From positions 1 to 7,028 of the forward strand of contig JACCZZ010000306.1 in the NCBI GenBank assembly GCA_013695715.1: a DNA stretch of 7,028 nucleotides, in the 5' to 3' direction. Origin of the DNA: Chitinophagales bacterium. GTDB taxonomy: Bacteria > Bacteroidota > Bacteroidia > Chitinophagales > UBA10324. Under the pieces are notes generated by a model. The model searched no databases and was not told the origin of the DNA. It was given only the letters and a program-made list of their open reading frames with translations. The translations under genes were made by a program, and so were the position numbers. Each line of letters opens with the position of its first letter. Positions within the stretch are counted from its first letter, which is position 1. Positions 6,212 through 7,028 of the stretch are shown piece after piece.

Positions 6212-7028
6212 TTACCCATTATTCCAAACTTCTGTTCCTAAGCCCTTCCAGTTCAGCTGAACGCTTTCAACTGGAAGCGGGTAGTTAATTTCTTTTAATT
6301 CTGTTAGCGGACTTATTGAGCATACTAATGCGGCCGCTTTTCTTTCCAATTCATCTTCACTAAGTGCGAGACGTTGAATATCTTTCATGTTTTTCACTTC
6401 AAGATAAGGTGCTACAAGCTGCCATAATTCAGGATTTACTTTTCGTTCTGCTGACCATCTTTCATGAGCATAATCGTTTGCCATGCGTGCAAGATTTTTA
6501 TTTAAGCGGAATTGTAAGTTAACAACTTTATATAGCGGTTTTCCAACAAACAGGCACTTCAAAACCATTTGGTTAAATGCATCCTCACTTAGATATTCAG
6601 CAGGGAAAGGATTGTGGTTAGCTACAGCCTCAAACACTTCACCCATATTGGTGCGAACACCTTCCATGCAACGTATAATTAATTTTTCAGGATATGACAA
6701 CAAGGGTAATGCTGAATATAATGCAACCATTTCTCCAACATTGCCCGAAGCAAAAAGATTCTCAATCATGGTTAGATATTCAGGTTCATTTTCATCAGAT
6801 ATTTGAAGAAGAATGAGCAGGCGTACCGCTTTATCTACTGAGGACGGCGGAGTCCAGTTTTTATGAAGTTCATCTGCATTTTTTAATTCATTAGCATTAT
6901 AATTTAATTTGTCTTTTCCAAACATGCGAACTGCTCTGCTGAACGACATATAAAAAGCACCTGTTTTTGGTTGTGAGAGTAAATTATCCAGCATGCTATT
7001 TAACTCGGCATATTTTTCAGGACTTAGC
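6212..7028 (-). CDS. eboA: EboA, cluster-specific helical protein (5' end outside the window)
   Basis: This is the first gene of the cluster, and its 5' end lies beyond the right edge of the window. An ATG at 6994 gives 260 residues, but the frame stays open upstream without a stop to base 7028. It encodes SPEKYAELNS just before that Met, which reads as a natural helix continuing into LDNLLSQ. The true start is therefore probably outside. The protein is rich in amphipathic helices and lacks enzyme motifs I recognise. EboA-type landmarks (numbered from the internal Met) are VDKAVRLLILLQ (53-64), EGVRTN and NHNPFPAEYL (within 111-135), and a conserved-looking block at 171-191 with DYAHERWSAERK and an NPELW end. 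The biochemical role is unknown; a scaffold or adaptor role for the cluster enzymes is a guess. The identity rests on these landmarks and on its position upstream of eboB to eboF. Confidence 0.85.
   Translation of the reverse strand, partial: LSPEKYAELNSMLDNLLSQPKTGAFYMSFSRAVRMFGKDKLNYNANELKNADELHKNWTPPSSVDKAVRLLILLQISDENEPEYLTMIENLFASGNVGEMVALYSALPLLSYPEKLIIRCMEGVRTNMGEVFEAVANHNPFPAEYLSEDAFNQMVLKCLFVGKPLYKVVNLQFRLNKNLARMANDYAHERWSAERKVNPELWQLVAPYLEVKNMKDIQRLALSEDELERKAAALVCSISPLTELKEINYPLPVESVQLNWKGLGTEVWNNG

Noticed and set aside
6483..6806. 107-codon plus-strand frame opposite eboA
   Set aside because: Antisense to eboA, with no recognisable domain and no promoter or conserved start context; most likely a shadow.

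Overview
This AT-rich window most likely comes from a member of the Bacteroidota (a Cytophagales/Chitinophagales-like genome is a reasonable guess). The base composition and protein style fit. None of the start codons has a convincing Shine-Dalgarno sequence, and the bases just upstream of the starts are A/T-rich, as is usual in that phylum. The phylum call is an inference from style, not from a marker gene.

Nearly the whole window is one minus-strand operon, read from right to left. In transcription order it holds eboA (6212-7028, 5' end outside the window), eboB (5261-6175), eboC (4326-5225), eboD (3086-4234), eboE (1712-2941) and eboF (355-1734). This is the full six-gene ebo (EDB-type) metabolite-traffic cluster in canonical order. 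Such clusters are known from cyanobacteria (linked to export of a scytonemin precursor to the periplasm), from Pseudomonas (the EDB locus that deters nematode grazing), and from eustigmatophyte algae and their endosymbionts. The exact chemistry of the pathway is, to my knowledge, unresolved.

The gene products combine two likely biosynthetic enzymes (EboD, a sugar phosphate cyclase of the dehydroquinate synthase superfamily; EboC, a UbiA-type membrane prenyltransferase), a TatD-like metal hydrolase (EboB), a xylose-isomerase-like TIM-barrel protein (EboE), an alkaline-phosphatase-superfamily protein with a partly changed metal site (EboF) and a cluster-specific helical protein (EboA). A plausible reading is that a cyclitol made by EboD is attached to an isoprenoid by EboC, and that this lipid-linked product supports movement of a metabolite; that is inference.

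Spacing divides the operon: A-B-C are tightly packed (36 and 35 nt gaps), C-D is 91 nt with a hairpin, D-E is 144 nt, and E-F overlap by 23 nt. eboD and eboE appear to use TTG and GTG starts.

The left 354 bases hold no gene. They contain a plus-strand terminator at the very edge (probably ending a convergent gene outside the window) and a cluster of inverted repeats between 72 and 256 that could form a folded RNA of unknown type.
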